43,234 nt of DNA from Lachnospiraceae bacterium (GTDB lineage: Bacteria > Bacillota > Clostridia > Lachnospirales > Lachnospiraceae): contig JAEDCX010000010.1 in assembly GCA_016293925.1 (NCBI GenBank), positions 1-43,234 of the forward strand, given 5' to 3'. The notes under the pieces were generated by a model. The model was not told the origin of the DNA, did no database searches, and saw only the letters and a program-made list of their open reading frames with translations. Position 1 is the first letter of the stretch; the number at the start of each line of letters is the position of its first letter. Below are positions 31,468 through 39,282 of this stretch, in pieces. A program made the translations under genes and the position numbers.

Positions 31468-32796
31468 ATGAACAATATGGAACACACAATTCAATCCGTG
31501 GTCAGAAGAAGTCCGGCAGGGAGAGCCGGAATCAGATCCGGGGATGTACTGCGTCGAATCAACGGTCAGAATATCGTGGATGTGTTCGATTACGAATATT
31601 ATGCGTCAGAGGATCATCTGACGCTGGAACTGGTACGGGATGAGGAATCCTTTTCCGTAACGATCGATAAGGATCCGGATGAGGATCTGGGGCTTATCTT
31701 CGACAACGGTCTGATGGACGAGTACCGCTCCTGCCATAACAAATGTATTTTCTGCTTTATCGATCAGATGCCGAAGGGAATGCGGGAAACCCTGTATTTC
31801 AAGGATGATGATTCGCGGCTTTCGTTTCTGCAGGGCAATTATATCACCCTGACCAATCTGTCTGAGGCGGATGTGGAGCGGATCTGCCGGTATCATCTGT
31901 CGCCGATCAATATTTCTTTCCACACAACGAATCCGGAACTGAGGTGCCGGATGTTAAACAATCGTTTTGCCGGAGATGCGCTGTCCAAGGTGGAACGGTT
32001 TGTGGAGGCAAACATTACCATGAATGGTCAGATTGTTCTCTGTAAAGGGGTGAATGACGGGGCGGAATTGGAGCGATCCATTGGGGATCTGACCCGGTAT
32101 GCACCGCTGCTCCAGAGTGTATCGGTGGTGCCTGTTGGACTCACCAGATTCCGGGAGGGACTGTATCCGTTGGAGCCCTTTGAGAAGGAGGATGCAGTTG
32201 CAGTTCTTGAGATGATTCACAGATGGCAGAAGATATGCTATGAGAAGTGGGGCATTCACTTTGTACATGCCAGTGATGAATGGTATCTGCTGGCGGATCA
32301 GGAGATGCCGGAGGAGGAGCGGTATGACGGATACCTGCAGTTAGAAAACGGAGTGGGTATGATCCGTCTGCTTACGAATGAATTCGATGAGGCCTTTGAG
32401 AGGCTGGTGCAGGATAAGAGACGGATGAAGAAACTGGCCGGGAGAAAGGGACATATCAGTATGGCAACGGGGCTGCTTGCATACCCAACCATCCGGAAAC
32501 TGGCAGACAGAGTCGCTGCACTGAGCCCGGAGACAACCATTGATGTGTACGGAATACGAAATCATTTTTTTGGAGAGAAAATCACGGTGGCAGGACTTCT
32601 GACCGCACAGGATCTGATTGCACAGTTATCCGGCAAAGAGCTGGGGGATCGCCTTTTGCTGCCCCAGTGTGTTCTGCGGAGCGGTGAGGATGTGTTCCTG
32701 GACGACCTGCGTGTGGCGGATGTGGAAAATGCTTTACATGTGAAATTGGATATAGTAAAATCAAGCGGACAGGATCTTCTGGCATCACTGTTGTAG
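31468..32796 (+). CDS. DUF512 protein: PDZ-like plus radical-SAM-type Fe-S oxidoreductase
   Basis: A 442-residue cytoplasmic protein of the DUF512 family. The first 60 residues form a PDZ-like domain (SPAGRAGIRSGDVLRRINGQ). Then comes a Cys motif CHNKCIFC (C89, C93, C96), the CxxxCxxC of radical-SAM 4Fe-4S enzymes, with FIDQMPKGMRETLYFKDDDSRLSFLQGNYITLTN typical of the family. A C-terminal DUF512 domain follows. The substrate is unknown. The gene is nearly always next to der in Clostridia, suggesting a link to ribosome or translation processes, but that is inference. ATG 31468 was chosen because GAGG lies nine bases upstream; ATG 31453 has no site. Confidence 0.9.
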   Translation: MNNMEHTIQSVVRRSPAGRAGIRSGDVLRRINGQNIVDVFDYEYYASEDHLTLELVRDEESFSVTIDKDPDEDLGLIFDNGLMDEYRSCHNKCIFCFIDQMPKGMRETLYFKDDDSRLSFLQGNYITLTNLSEADVERICRYHLSPINISFHTTNPELRCRMLNNRFAGDALSKVERFVEANITMNGQIVLCKGVNDGAELERSIGDLTRYAPLLQSVSVVPVGLTRFREGLYPLEPFEKEDAVAVLEMIHRWQKICYEKWGIHFVHASDEWYLLADQEMPEEERYDGYLQLENGVGMIRLLTNEFDEAFERLVQDKRRMKKLAGRKGHISMATGLLAYPTIRKLADRVAALSPETTIDVYGIRNHFFGEKITVAGLLTAQDLIAQLSGKELGDRLLLPQCVLRSGEDVFLDDLRVADVENALHVKLDIVKSSGQDLLASLL

Positions 32797-32801
32797 TTTG
32801 T

Positions 32802-32837
32802 GTGCAATGAATGCACTTGTGGATAGATACCCACAAG
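32802..32837 (+). promoter_or_regulatory. Twin hairpins in the leader of der
   Basis: GTGCA–ATGAA–TGCAC (32802–32816) is followed at once by CTTGTGG–8 bases–CCACAAG (32816–32837). The second stem covers the start of the purine stretch AAGAAAGG. No T run follows, so a translational or RNA-stability role is likelier than termination. Confidence 0.5.
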
Positions 32838-32859
32838 AAAGGTATGGTTTAAGATTGTT

Positions 32860-34197
32860 ATGGCCAAGAGGAAAAGAAAACCGATTGTAGCTGTGGTAGG
32901 ACGGCCCAACGTCGGCAAGTCTTCTCTGTTCAATTGTCTTGCCGGCGAACAGATCTCCATTGTAAAGGACACACCGGGGATTACAAGAGACAGAATCTAT
33001 GCGGATGTCAGCTGGCTGGATACCCAGTTTACGTTGATTGATACAGGCGGTATTGAGCCGGACAGCAAAGATATTATCCTCTCGCAGATGAGAGAGCAGG
33101 CGCAGATCGCCATCGATACTGCGGATGTCATTATTTTCATGGTGGATGTGAAGCAGGGACTTGTGGATTCCGATTCCAAGGTTGCCGATATGCTGCGTCG
33201 TTCCCACAAACCTGTGGTTCTGTGTGTGAACAAGGTGGACCAGTATGAGAAATATATGGCGGATACCTTTGAATTCTACAATCTGGGGATCGGAGAACCG
33301 ATTCCGGTATCTGCCGCAAACCGTCAGGGGCTGGGAGAACTGCTGGATTCGGTGGTTGCTTATTTCCCCCAGGAGGAGGCCTTTGAGGAGGAGGATGAAC
33401 GTCCGAGAATTGCCATCGTCGGGAAACCGAATGTGGGGAAATCCTCTATCATCAACAAACTGATCGGCGAGAACCGGCTTATTGTATCTGACATTGCCGG
33501 TACGACCCGGGATGCGGTAGATGCGGAAGTGGTATACAACAAAAAAGAATACATCTTCATTGACACAGCCGGTCTGCGCCGTAAGAAGACGATCAAGGAA
33601 GAACTGGAGAAGTTCATGATTATCCGGACGGTCAGTGCGGTGGAGCGTGCCGATGTGGTGATCCTGGTAATTGATGCCACGGAAGGGGTTACGGACCAGG
33701 ATGCGAAGATTGCAGGAATTGCCCATGACCGCGGCAAGGGAGTGATCATTGCCGTCAATAAGTGGGATCTCATCGAGAAAGACAATAAGACGGTGAATGA
33801 ATTCACGGCAAAGATTCGTGACATGCTGGCGTATATGCCCTATGCGGAGATTATCTATATCTCGGCGGCAACCGGTCAGCGGCTCACGAAGCTGTACGAT
33901 ATGATTGATATGGTTATCGAGAGCCAGAATCTGCGTGTGGGAACCGGCGTTCTGAATGAGATTATGTCCGAGGCGGTGACCATGCAGCAACCGCCGGCAG
34001 ACAAAGGAAAACGTCTGAGACTGTATTACATTACCCAGGTTGGCGTGAAACCGCCCACATTCGTCATTTTTGTCAATGACAGGGAACTGATGCATTTTTC
34101 TTACACAAGATACATTGAGAATAGGATCCGGGATGCATTTGAATTCAAAGGGACTCCCCTGAAATTCATCATCCGGGAACGAAAGGACAATGAATAA
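32860..34197 (+). CDS. der: Ribosome biogenesis GTPase Der (EngA)
   Basis: Double-GTPase needed for 50S subunit maturation. The 445-residue protein has G domain 1 (G1 GRPNVGKS at 14–21, DTGG, NKVD), G domain 2 (G1 GKPNVGKS at 188–195, DTAG, NKWD) and the C-terminal KH-like domain (TQVGVKPPTFVIFVND, then YIENRIRDAFEFKGTPLKF). Both nucleotide sites look intact. The start is odd: ATG 32860 has no ribosome site at normal spacing, and a three-codon open frame (ATG GTT TAA, 32844–32852) lies just ahead of it behind AAGAAAGG. The gene is probably co-transcribed with DUF512, plsY and gpsA. Confidence 0.96.
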   Translation: MAKRKRKPIVAVVGRPNVGKSSLFNCLAGEQISIVKDTPGITRDRIYADVSWLDTQFTLIDTGGIEPDSKDIILSQMREQAQIAIDTADVIIFMVDVKQGLVDSDSKVADMLRRSHKPVVLCVNKVDQYEKYMADTFEFYNLGIGEPIPVSAANRQGLGELLDSVVAYFPQEEAFEEEDERPRIAIVGKPNVGKSSIINKLIGENRLIVSDIAGTTRDAVDAEVVYNKKEYIFIDTAGLRRKKTIKEELEKFMIIRTVSAVERADVVILVIDATEGVTDQDAKIAGIAHDRGKGVIIAVNKWDLIEKDNKTVNEFTAKIRDMLAYMPYAEIIYISAATGQRLTKLYDMIDMVIESQNLRVGTGVLNEIMSEAVTMQQPPADKGKRLRLYYITQVGVKPPTFVIFVNDRELMHFSYTRYIENRIRDAFEFKGTPLKFIIRERKDNE

Positions 34198-34199
34198 TA

Positions 34200-34919
34200 A
34201 TGGAACGTTTATACAGTGTTTTGATCGGATACGCATTTGGTCTTTTTCAGACCGCATTCATTCTGGGTAAGATGAAAGGAATCGACATCAGAAAGCACGG
34301 AAGCGGTAATGCCGGCACCACCAATACATTGCGGGTTTTGGGAACAAAAGCAGGACTCATTGTTTTTTTCGGTGATGTGGCAAAATGTATTCTGGCAATT
34401 GTATGTACCTATTTCTTGTTTGGCAGGAACAATCCGGAGATGATGTATCTGATTAAGATTTATACCGCCCTCGGTGCAATTCTCGGACACAACTATCCGT
34501 TTTATCTGAAATTCCGGGGTGGAAAAGGGATTGCGGCGACGGCCGGGCTGATTCTGGCGTTTCACTGGAGTTTCATTCCGGTGGGTGTAGTGATGTTTTT
34601 CGGTGCATTTCTGCTGACACACTATGTATCCCTTGGCTCCCTTCTGGTGTATGCCGGGTTTATGACACAGATGGTTCTCAGCGGTCAGCTGGGACTGTTC
34701 GGAATGGATCAGACTCTGCTGCTGGAGCTGTACGGCATCAGTGCGTTTCTGACTGTCATGGCGTTCTGGAAGCACCGGGAGAATATCAAGCGTCTGGTTT
34801 CCGGAGCAGAGCGGAAGACCTACCTGTTCCACAAAGATAAGATGGAGAAGCAGGAGACCATTGAGGAACTGCAGGCAGATGAGAAGCAGACGGAAGCGCA
34901 TCCGGTTAAAGAATCATAA
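34200..34919 (+). CDS. plsY: Glycerol-3-phosphate acyltransferase PlsY
   Basis: Membrane enzyme that moves the acyl group from acyl phosphate (made by PlsX, encoded at 3.8 kb) to glycerol 3-phosphate, giving lysophosphatidic acid. The 239-residue protein has about five membrane helices and the three PlsY motifs: HGSGNAGTTNTLR, GHNYPFYLKFRGGKGIAA and KHRENIKRL. A hydrophilic tail of about 40 residues rich in Glu and Lys extends beyond the usual end. The start ATG is two bases after the der stop. It is followed by gpsA, which makes its glycerol 3-phosphate substrate. Confidence 0.95.
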   Translation: MERLYSVLIGYAFGLFQTAFILGKMKGIDIRKHGSGNAGTTNTLRVLGTKAGLIVFFGDVAKCILAIVCTYFLFGRNNPEMMYLIKIYTALGAILGHNYPFYLKFRGGKGIAATAGLILAFHWSFIPVGVVMFFGAFLLTHYVSLGSLLVYAGFMTQMVLSGQLGLFGMDQTLLLELYGISAFLTVMAFWKHRENIKRLVSGAERKTYLFHKDKMEKQETIEELQADEKQTEAHPVKES

Positions 34920-34946
34920 ACGAAAGGGTTTCACGGAGGACTGAAT

Positions 34947-35960
34947 ATGGCAAACATCGGAGTAATCGGAGCGGGAAGCTGGGGGATCGCCCTGGCAATG
35001 CTCTTATATCATAACGGACATAAGGTGACAATTTACAGTGTCATTCAAGATGAGATTGAAATGCTGCAAAAAGAGCATGAACATAAGGATAAGCTTCCGG
35101 GCGTCAAACTTCCGGAAGATATGGCTTTTACCTGCAACCTGGAAGAGGCTATGGCGGATAAGGACATTCTGGTGATGGCAGTGCCCTCCGTATTTGTCCG
35201 CAAAACAGCCCATTCCATGGCGCCCTATGCCAAGGACGGACAGATTATTGTGAATGTGGCCAAGGGGATTGAAGAGAGTACCCTGATGGTTCTGTCCGAC
35301 GTGATTGAGGAGGAGATTCCGAACGCGGTGGTTGCGGTTCTGTCAGGTCCTTCCCATGCGGAAGAAGTGGGTCGCGGAATCCCTACGACAATCGTCGTTG
35401 GAGCAAAGAAAAAGAAGGATGCGGAATTCATCCAGAATATTTTTATGAGCAAAGTGTTCCGTGTGTACATCAGCCCGGATCTGCTGGGAATCGAACTTGG
35501 TGCGGCACTGAAAAACGTAGTCGCCCTTGCGGCGGGAATTGCAGACGGTCTTGGATACGGTGACAATACCAAAGCGGCGCTGATTACAAGAGGTATTGCG
35601 GAGATTGCCCGTCTGGGAATCGCGATGGGAGGCAAGTTCGAAACCTTCTGCGGATTGTCCGGGATTGGAGATCTGATTGTTACCTGTGCCAGCATGCATT
35701 CCAGAAATCGCCGTGCAGGGATTCTGATCGGTCAGGGACATACGATGCAGGAAGCAATGGATGAAGTAAAGATGGTGGTAGAAGGTGTCTATTCCGCCAA
35801 AGCAGCAATGGCATTGTCCCGGAAATACCATGTGGATCTCCCGATCATCGAGCAGGTCAATATGGTTCTCTTTGAGAACAAACCGGCAGGTCAGGCCGTG
35901 CAGGATCTGATGTTGCGGGACAAGAAAATTGAAAACAGCGAGATTCCCTGGGAAGAGTAA
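34947..35960 (+). CDS. gpsA: Glycerol-3-phosphate dehydrogenase [NAD(P)+]
   Basis: Reduces dihydroxyacetone phosphate to sn-glycerol 3-phosphate for phospholipid synthesis; cytoplasmic. The 337-residue protein has the N-terminal dinucleotide fold GAGSWG (8–13), the mid-region SGPSHAEEVGRG and the catalytic/substrate region ELGAALKNVVALAAGIADGLGYGDNTKAALITRG with GLSGIGDLIVTC. ATG 34947 follows GGAGG. It closes the der–plsY–gpsA set. In many Clostridia spoIVA comes next, but here a short gene-free region with two hairpins leads to a MoxR ATPase gene. Confidence 0.97.
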   Translation: MANIGVIGAGSWGIALAMLLYHNGHKVTIYSVIQDEIEMLQKEHEHKDKLPGVKLPEDMAFTCNLEEAMADKDILVMAVPSVFVRKTAHSMAPYAKDGQIIVNVAKGIEESTLMVLSDVIEEEIPNAVVAVLSGPSHAEEVGRGIPTTIVVGAKKKKDAEFIQNIFMSKVFRVYISPDLLGIELGAALKNVVALAAGIADGLGYGDNTKAALITRGIAEIARLGIAMGGKFETFCGLSGIGDLIVTCASMHSRNRRAGILIGQGHTMQEAMDEVKMVVEGVYSAKAAMALSRKYHVDLPIIEQVNMVLFENKPAGQAVQDLMLRDKKIENSEIPWEE

Positions 35961-35972
35961 TATCGCCTGATA

Positions 35973-35986
35973 CGCCGATTGCGGCG
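35973..35986 (+). terminator. Small GC hairpin after gpsA
   Basis: CGCCG–ATTG–CGGCG, followed by AAAATAAG rather than a T run. Position suits the end of the gpsA transcript, but as a terminator it would be weak. Confidence 0.35.
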
Positions 35987-36048
35987 AAAATAAGAAAAAT
36001 CATCTATTTTGTGTGGAATATGAGTGATTTTGATTGAAAAGAATTGGC

Positions 36049-36096
36049 AAATATCGTAACATGATTATGTATGAGTAATTGTGTTACGATATTTTT
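36049..36096 (+). promoter_or_regulatory. 13-base perfect inverted repeat before the MoxR gene
   Basis: AAATATCGTAACA (36049–36061) and TGTTACGATATTT (36082–36094) flank a 20-base AT-rich loop and end in five T. As RNA this is an AT-rich terminator. As DNA it surrounds a possible -10 (TATGTA, 36066–36071) with a possible -35 TTGGCA (36044–36049), which would suit an operator for the downstream genes. Both readings are open. Confidence 0.6.
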
Positions 36097-36121
36097 GCGT
36101 GAATAGGAAAGAGAAGAAAAG

Positions 36122-36937
36122 ATGGCAGAGAATTTTACCAGTACAGGCGAATATGTGGCAAGTGAAGAGCTGATTGCCAGTGTAAACATCGCAATCGAAT
36201 TGCAGAAACCATTATTGATCAAAGGAGAACCGGGAACCGGTAAGACAATGCTTGCCAAGGCAGTTGCGCAGAGCCTCGGGAAGAAACTGATTATCTGGAA
36301 TGTGAAGTCTACCACCAAAGCCCAGGACGGCCTCTATATGTACGATACCATCCAACGTCTCTATGACGGGCAGTTTGGGGAAGAAGGCGTGGATGATATC
36401 AAACGGTACATCAAACTGGGGAAACTGGGAGAGGCATTCTCCGATGAGGAGCAGGTCATCCTGCTGATCGATGAGATCGATAAGGCTGATCTGGAGTTCC
36501 CTAACGATCTTCTCTGGGAACTGGACCAGATGGAATTCTATATTCATGAGACCCGGGAAACGATCCGTGCCAGGAAACGTCCGATTGTTATCATTACCTC
36601 CAACGCGGAGAAGGAACTTCCGGATGCATTCCTCCGTAGATGCATTTTCCATTACATTGACTTCCCGGACAAGGAATTGATGGAGGAGATTGTGCGTACC
36701 CATTATCCCGATGTGGAGGACGAGCTTCTGAAGAATGCCATGGACGTATTCTATCGTATCCGCGACATGCGGAATGTCCGTAAGAAACCGAGCACATCGG
36801 AACTGATTGACTGGATCCGTGCACTCCAGATCGGCGGGATCCCTACAGAGAAGATTGCATCCACCCTTCCGTTTGTGGGGGTTATCGTGAAGAAGGATGA
36901 GGATCTGGCCGAGGTGAAGAAGAACATGAGCATGTAA
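36122..36937 (+). CDS. MoxR-family AAA+ ATPase
   Basis: A 271-residue cytoplasmic AAA+ chaperone. Walker A is GEPGTGKT at 35–42, Walker B is VILLIDEID, sensor 1 is in IVIITSNAEKELPDAFLRRC with the arginine finger, and a helical lid domain follows. MoxR ATPases usually act with a von Willebrand factor A protein to activate or assemble a partner complex, often inserting metal or cofactors. The VWA gene here begins nine bases after this stop, so the pair is a unit. ATG 36122 follows GAGAAGAAAAG. The client is unknown; no candidate oxidoreductase lies in the window. Confidence 0.92.
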   Translation: MAENFTSTGEYVASEELIASVNIAIELQKPLLIKGEPGTGKTMLAKAVAQSLGKKLIIWNVKSTTKAQDGLYMYDTIQRLYDGQFGEEGVDDIKRYIKLGKLGEAFSDEEQVILLIDEIDKADLEFPNDLLWELDQMEFYIHETRETIRARKRPIVIITSNAEKELPDAFLRRCIFHYIDFPDKELMEEIVRTHYPDVEDELLKNAMDVFYRIRDMRNVRKKPSTSELIDWIRALQIGGIPTEKIASTLPFVGVIVKKDEDLAEVKKNMSM

Positions 36938-36946
36938 GGGGTGTCT

Positions 36947-38155
36947 ATGTTTACACATTTTTACTATACGTTGAAGGCGAAGGGACTGGACGTTTCACTG
37001 GGGGAGTGGCTGACTCTGATCGAAGCGTTACACCGGAATCTGGCGGACAGTAATCTGACAACCTTCTACCATATGGCCAAAGCGATACTGGTCAAGCGGG
37101 AAACGGATTTTGATAAGTTTGATATGGCGTTCGAGGAAGAATTCAAAGGGATCATGAGTGAAGACAGTGTCAGATCCCGCATGCTGGAATGGCTGAACAA
37201 AGAGGATATGAATGATCTTTTTCATGAATCGGACAAGGCGTGGCTCTCCAACATGGAAGAGATGCATATCGACAAGGAGGACGTGGAAACCAAATTCAAA
37301 CAGCGTCTGAAGGATCAGGACAGCGAGCATAACGGCGGCAGTTACTGGATCGGTACGATGGGGAAAACATCCTTCGGGAATACCGGTGGGAATGTCGGAG
37401 GGATCCGGGTTGGCGGTTCCACCGGATATGAATCGGCATTTCAGGTAATCGGAGAACGTAAATATAAGGATTTCCGTGATGACAGGGTAATTGACAACCG
37501 GCAATTCATGCAGGCTTTGCGGAAACTGAGGGAGTTCTCTACCAGACTGGATATTCCCAAAACGGAACTGGATATTGACGGTACCGTTCAGAAAACCTGC
37601 AATAACGGCGGTTGTCTGGAGATTGTCATGGAGAAGCCCCGCAAGAATACGATTAAACTGCTTCTGTTGATGGATTCCGGCGGAACCATGATCCCGTATG
37701 CACAGCTGATGAATGAATTGTTCCAGTCGGTGCACAGATCCAATCATTACAAGGATGTTAAGACGTATTATTTTCATAACTGTATTTATTCCCACGTATA
37801 CAACACTCCGGAATGTGAGAACGGAGACTGGATTGAGACAGAGTGGATGTTCCGTAATCTGGACAAAGACTATAAGGTCATCATCGTGGGAGATGCGGCA
37901 ATGGCACCGGAGGAACTGTATGCCAGGGATGGGAACTACCGGGGACCAAACGGAGGGCTGCCGGGGATGGAATGGCTGCAGCTGATGAAGCGGAATTACA
38001 AATCCGTTGTGTGGCTGAACCCGAAGATGGCCATCGGCGACGCCCCCTGGAGGGAAGCGGAGACTGCCATCAAGCAGGTCTTTCCCATGTATCCGCTGAC
38101 CGTGAACGGATTAAACCAGGCAATGCAGAAACTGATGAAACGGCAGGCCTGCTGA
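36947..38155 (+). CDS. VWA-domain (CoxE-like) partner of the MoxR ATPase
   Basis: A 402-residue soluble protein. The N-terminal 150 residues are helical (FTHFYYTLKAKGLDVSLGEWLTL and MSEDSVRSRMLEWLN are typical of CoxE/YehP-like partners). The C-terminal half is a VWA domain with the metal-site motif DSGGTM (D243), the DxGGS-like form of CoxE proteins, and VIIVGDAAMAPEELY. A Gly-rich segment (SYWIGTMGKTSFGNTGGNVGGIRVGG) separates the parts. Start ATG 36947 is five bases after AAGGGG; a GTG two codons earlier is possible. With the MoxR ATPase upstream it forms a classic pair; the substrate is not evident. It ends 52 bases before the HD-GYP gene. Confidence 0.88.
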   Translation: MFTHFYYTLKAKGLDVSLGEWLTLIEALHRNLADSNLTTFYHMAKAILVKRETDFDKFDMAFEEEFKGIMSEDSVRSRMLEWLNKEDMNDLFHESDKAWLSNMEEMHIDKEDVETKFKQRLKDQDSEHNGGSYWIGTMGKTSFGNTGGNVGGIRVGGSTGYESAFQVIGERKYKDFRDDRVIDNRQFMQALRKLREFSTRLDIPKTELDIDGTVQKTCNNGGCLEIVMEKPRKNTIKLLLLMDSGGTMIPYAQLMNELFQSVHRSNHYKDVKTYYFHNCIYSHVYNTPECENGDWIETEWMFRNLDKDYKVIIVGDAAMAPEELYARDGNYRGPNGGLPGMEWLQLMKRNYKSVVWLNPKMAIGDAPWREAETAIKQVFPMYPLTVNGLNQAMQKLMKRQAC

Positions 38156-38207
38156 TCGATGAAACATATGAACAGATGGATTACCAAAGTGATGAGGGAG
38201 AAGGAAA

Positions 38208-39269
38208 ATGCATAAGATAATGATTGTAGATGATAATATGGCCAATCTGATCATGGCAAAGAAGACTTTGGAAGATATCTATGAGGTCATTCCGGTTTCT
38301 TCGGGGATATCTGCACTGGAATGTCTGTTGGACATGCCGGAGCCGCCGGATCTGGTACTGCTTGATGTGGATATGCCGAATGTGAACGGATTTCAGGTCA
38401 TCAGTGAGATGAAGAATGTGCCGAAACTGGAGAACATTCCGATTGTGTTTCTGACCGCTCAGGATGATGATACGACGGAATTGGAGAGCTACAATCTCGG
38501 TGCCGTGGATTATATCAAAAAACCGTATACATCCCTGTTGTTAAAGAAACGGGTTGATATCCAGATCAAACTGATGGAACAGCAGAATAAGCTGAAAGAA
38601 TTCAATGATTCCCTGAACGGTGTAGTGCAGGATAAATCCAAGAAGATTGTGGAAATGCAGTATTCTATCGTTGAGATGTGTGTGGAATTGCTGGGCAGAC
38701 GTGACGGTTTCTCCGCAGATCATGCAAGACGCGTGGAGCGTTACATGGACGTGTTCTTCAGCGAGATTATCCGAAGCGGCAAATATGAGGTAAATGCGGA
38801 TGACAGTATTACGCTGTGCTTTGCATCGAAGATCCATGATATCGGTAAAATGAGTATCCGGGATAATGTCATGATTATGCCGTCCAATTATATGAATGAG
38901 CCGGAGCAGATGAAGGTACATACGCTTCTCGGAGCCGATGCCATTGCCAAGTTCGCCAATGTACAGACCGGCAGCGGATTTTTCTCCTTTGCTTATAACA
39001 TGTGCAGAAGTCATCATGAGAAATGGGACGGAACGGGGTATCCGGATAAACTGGCCGGCATGAATATTCCTTTTGAAGCAAGAGTGCTTGCGATCGTAAA
39101 CAAATATGATATTATGCGAACGAGGCCGGTGAACGGCAGGATTATGAGTCATCAGGAAGCTATGGTTCTCATTAATACGATGCGGGGAACCTTTTTTGAG
39201 CCCATGCTGGTGGACATCTTTATGAAGTGCAGTCCCGAAATTGAGAAAATCTCGGTTCACAATAAATAG
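38208..39269 (+). CDS. Response regulator with HD-GYP domain, one metal ligand replaced
   Basis: A 353-residue protein with an N-terminal receiver (VDDN at 7–10, phosphoacceptor D53 in LLDVDMPN, Lys in YIKKPYT), a short helical linker and a C-terminal HD-GYP domain. Members of this class hydrolyse cyclic di-GMP. H in ADHARRV, HD at 210–211 (KIHDIGK), H in KVHTLLGA, HHE at 269–271 and DGTGYP at 274–279 are present. The last metal ligand, an Asp 19 residues after the GYP Pro (vaDvyDA in active enzymes), is Asn298 here (AIVNKYD). Activity may be reduced or altered. ATG 38208 follows GGGAGAAGG. It is the first of three adjacent signalling genes. Confidence 0.92.
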   Translation: MHKIMIVDDNMANLIMAKKTLEDIYEVIPVSSGISALECLLDMPEPPDLVLLDVDMPNVNGFQVISEMKNVPKLENIPIVFLTAQDDDTTELESYNLGAVDYIKKPYTSLLLKKRVDIQIKLMEQQNKLKEFNDSLNGVVQDKSKKIVEMQYSIVEMCVELLGRRDGFSADHARRVERYMDVFFSEIIRSGKYEVNADDSITLCFASKIHDIGKMSIRDNVMIMPSNYMNEPEQMKVHTLLGADAIAKFANVQTGSGFFSFAYNMCRSHHEKWDGTGYPDKLAGMNIPFEARVLAIVNKYDIMRTRPVNGRIMSHQEAMVLINTMRGTFFEPMLVDIFMKCSPEIEKISVHNK

Positions 39270-39282
39270 GGGAGTTTGTTGT

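Noticed and set aside
32785..34257. 490-codon open frame antisense to der
   Set aside because: Der has all GTPase motifs on the plus strand; the antisense product shows no family.
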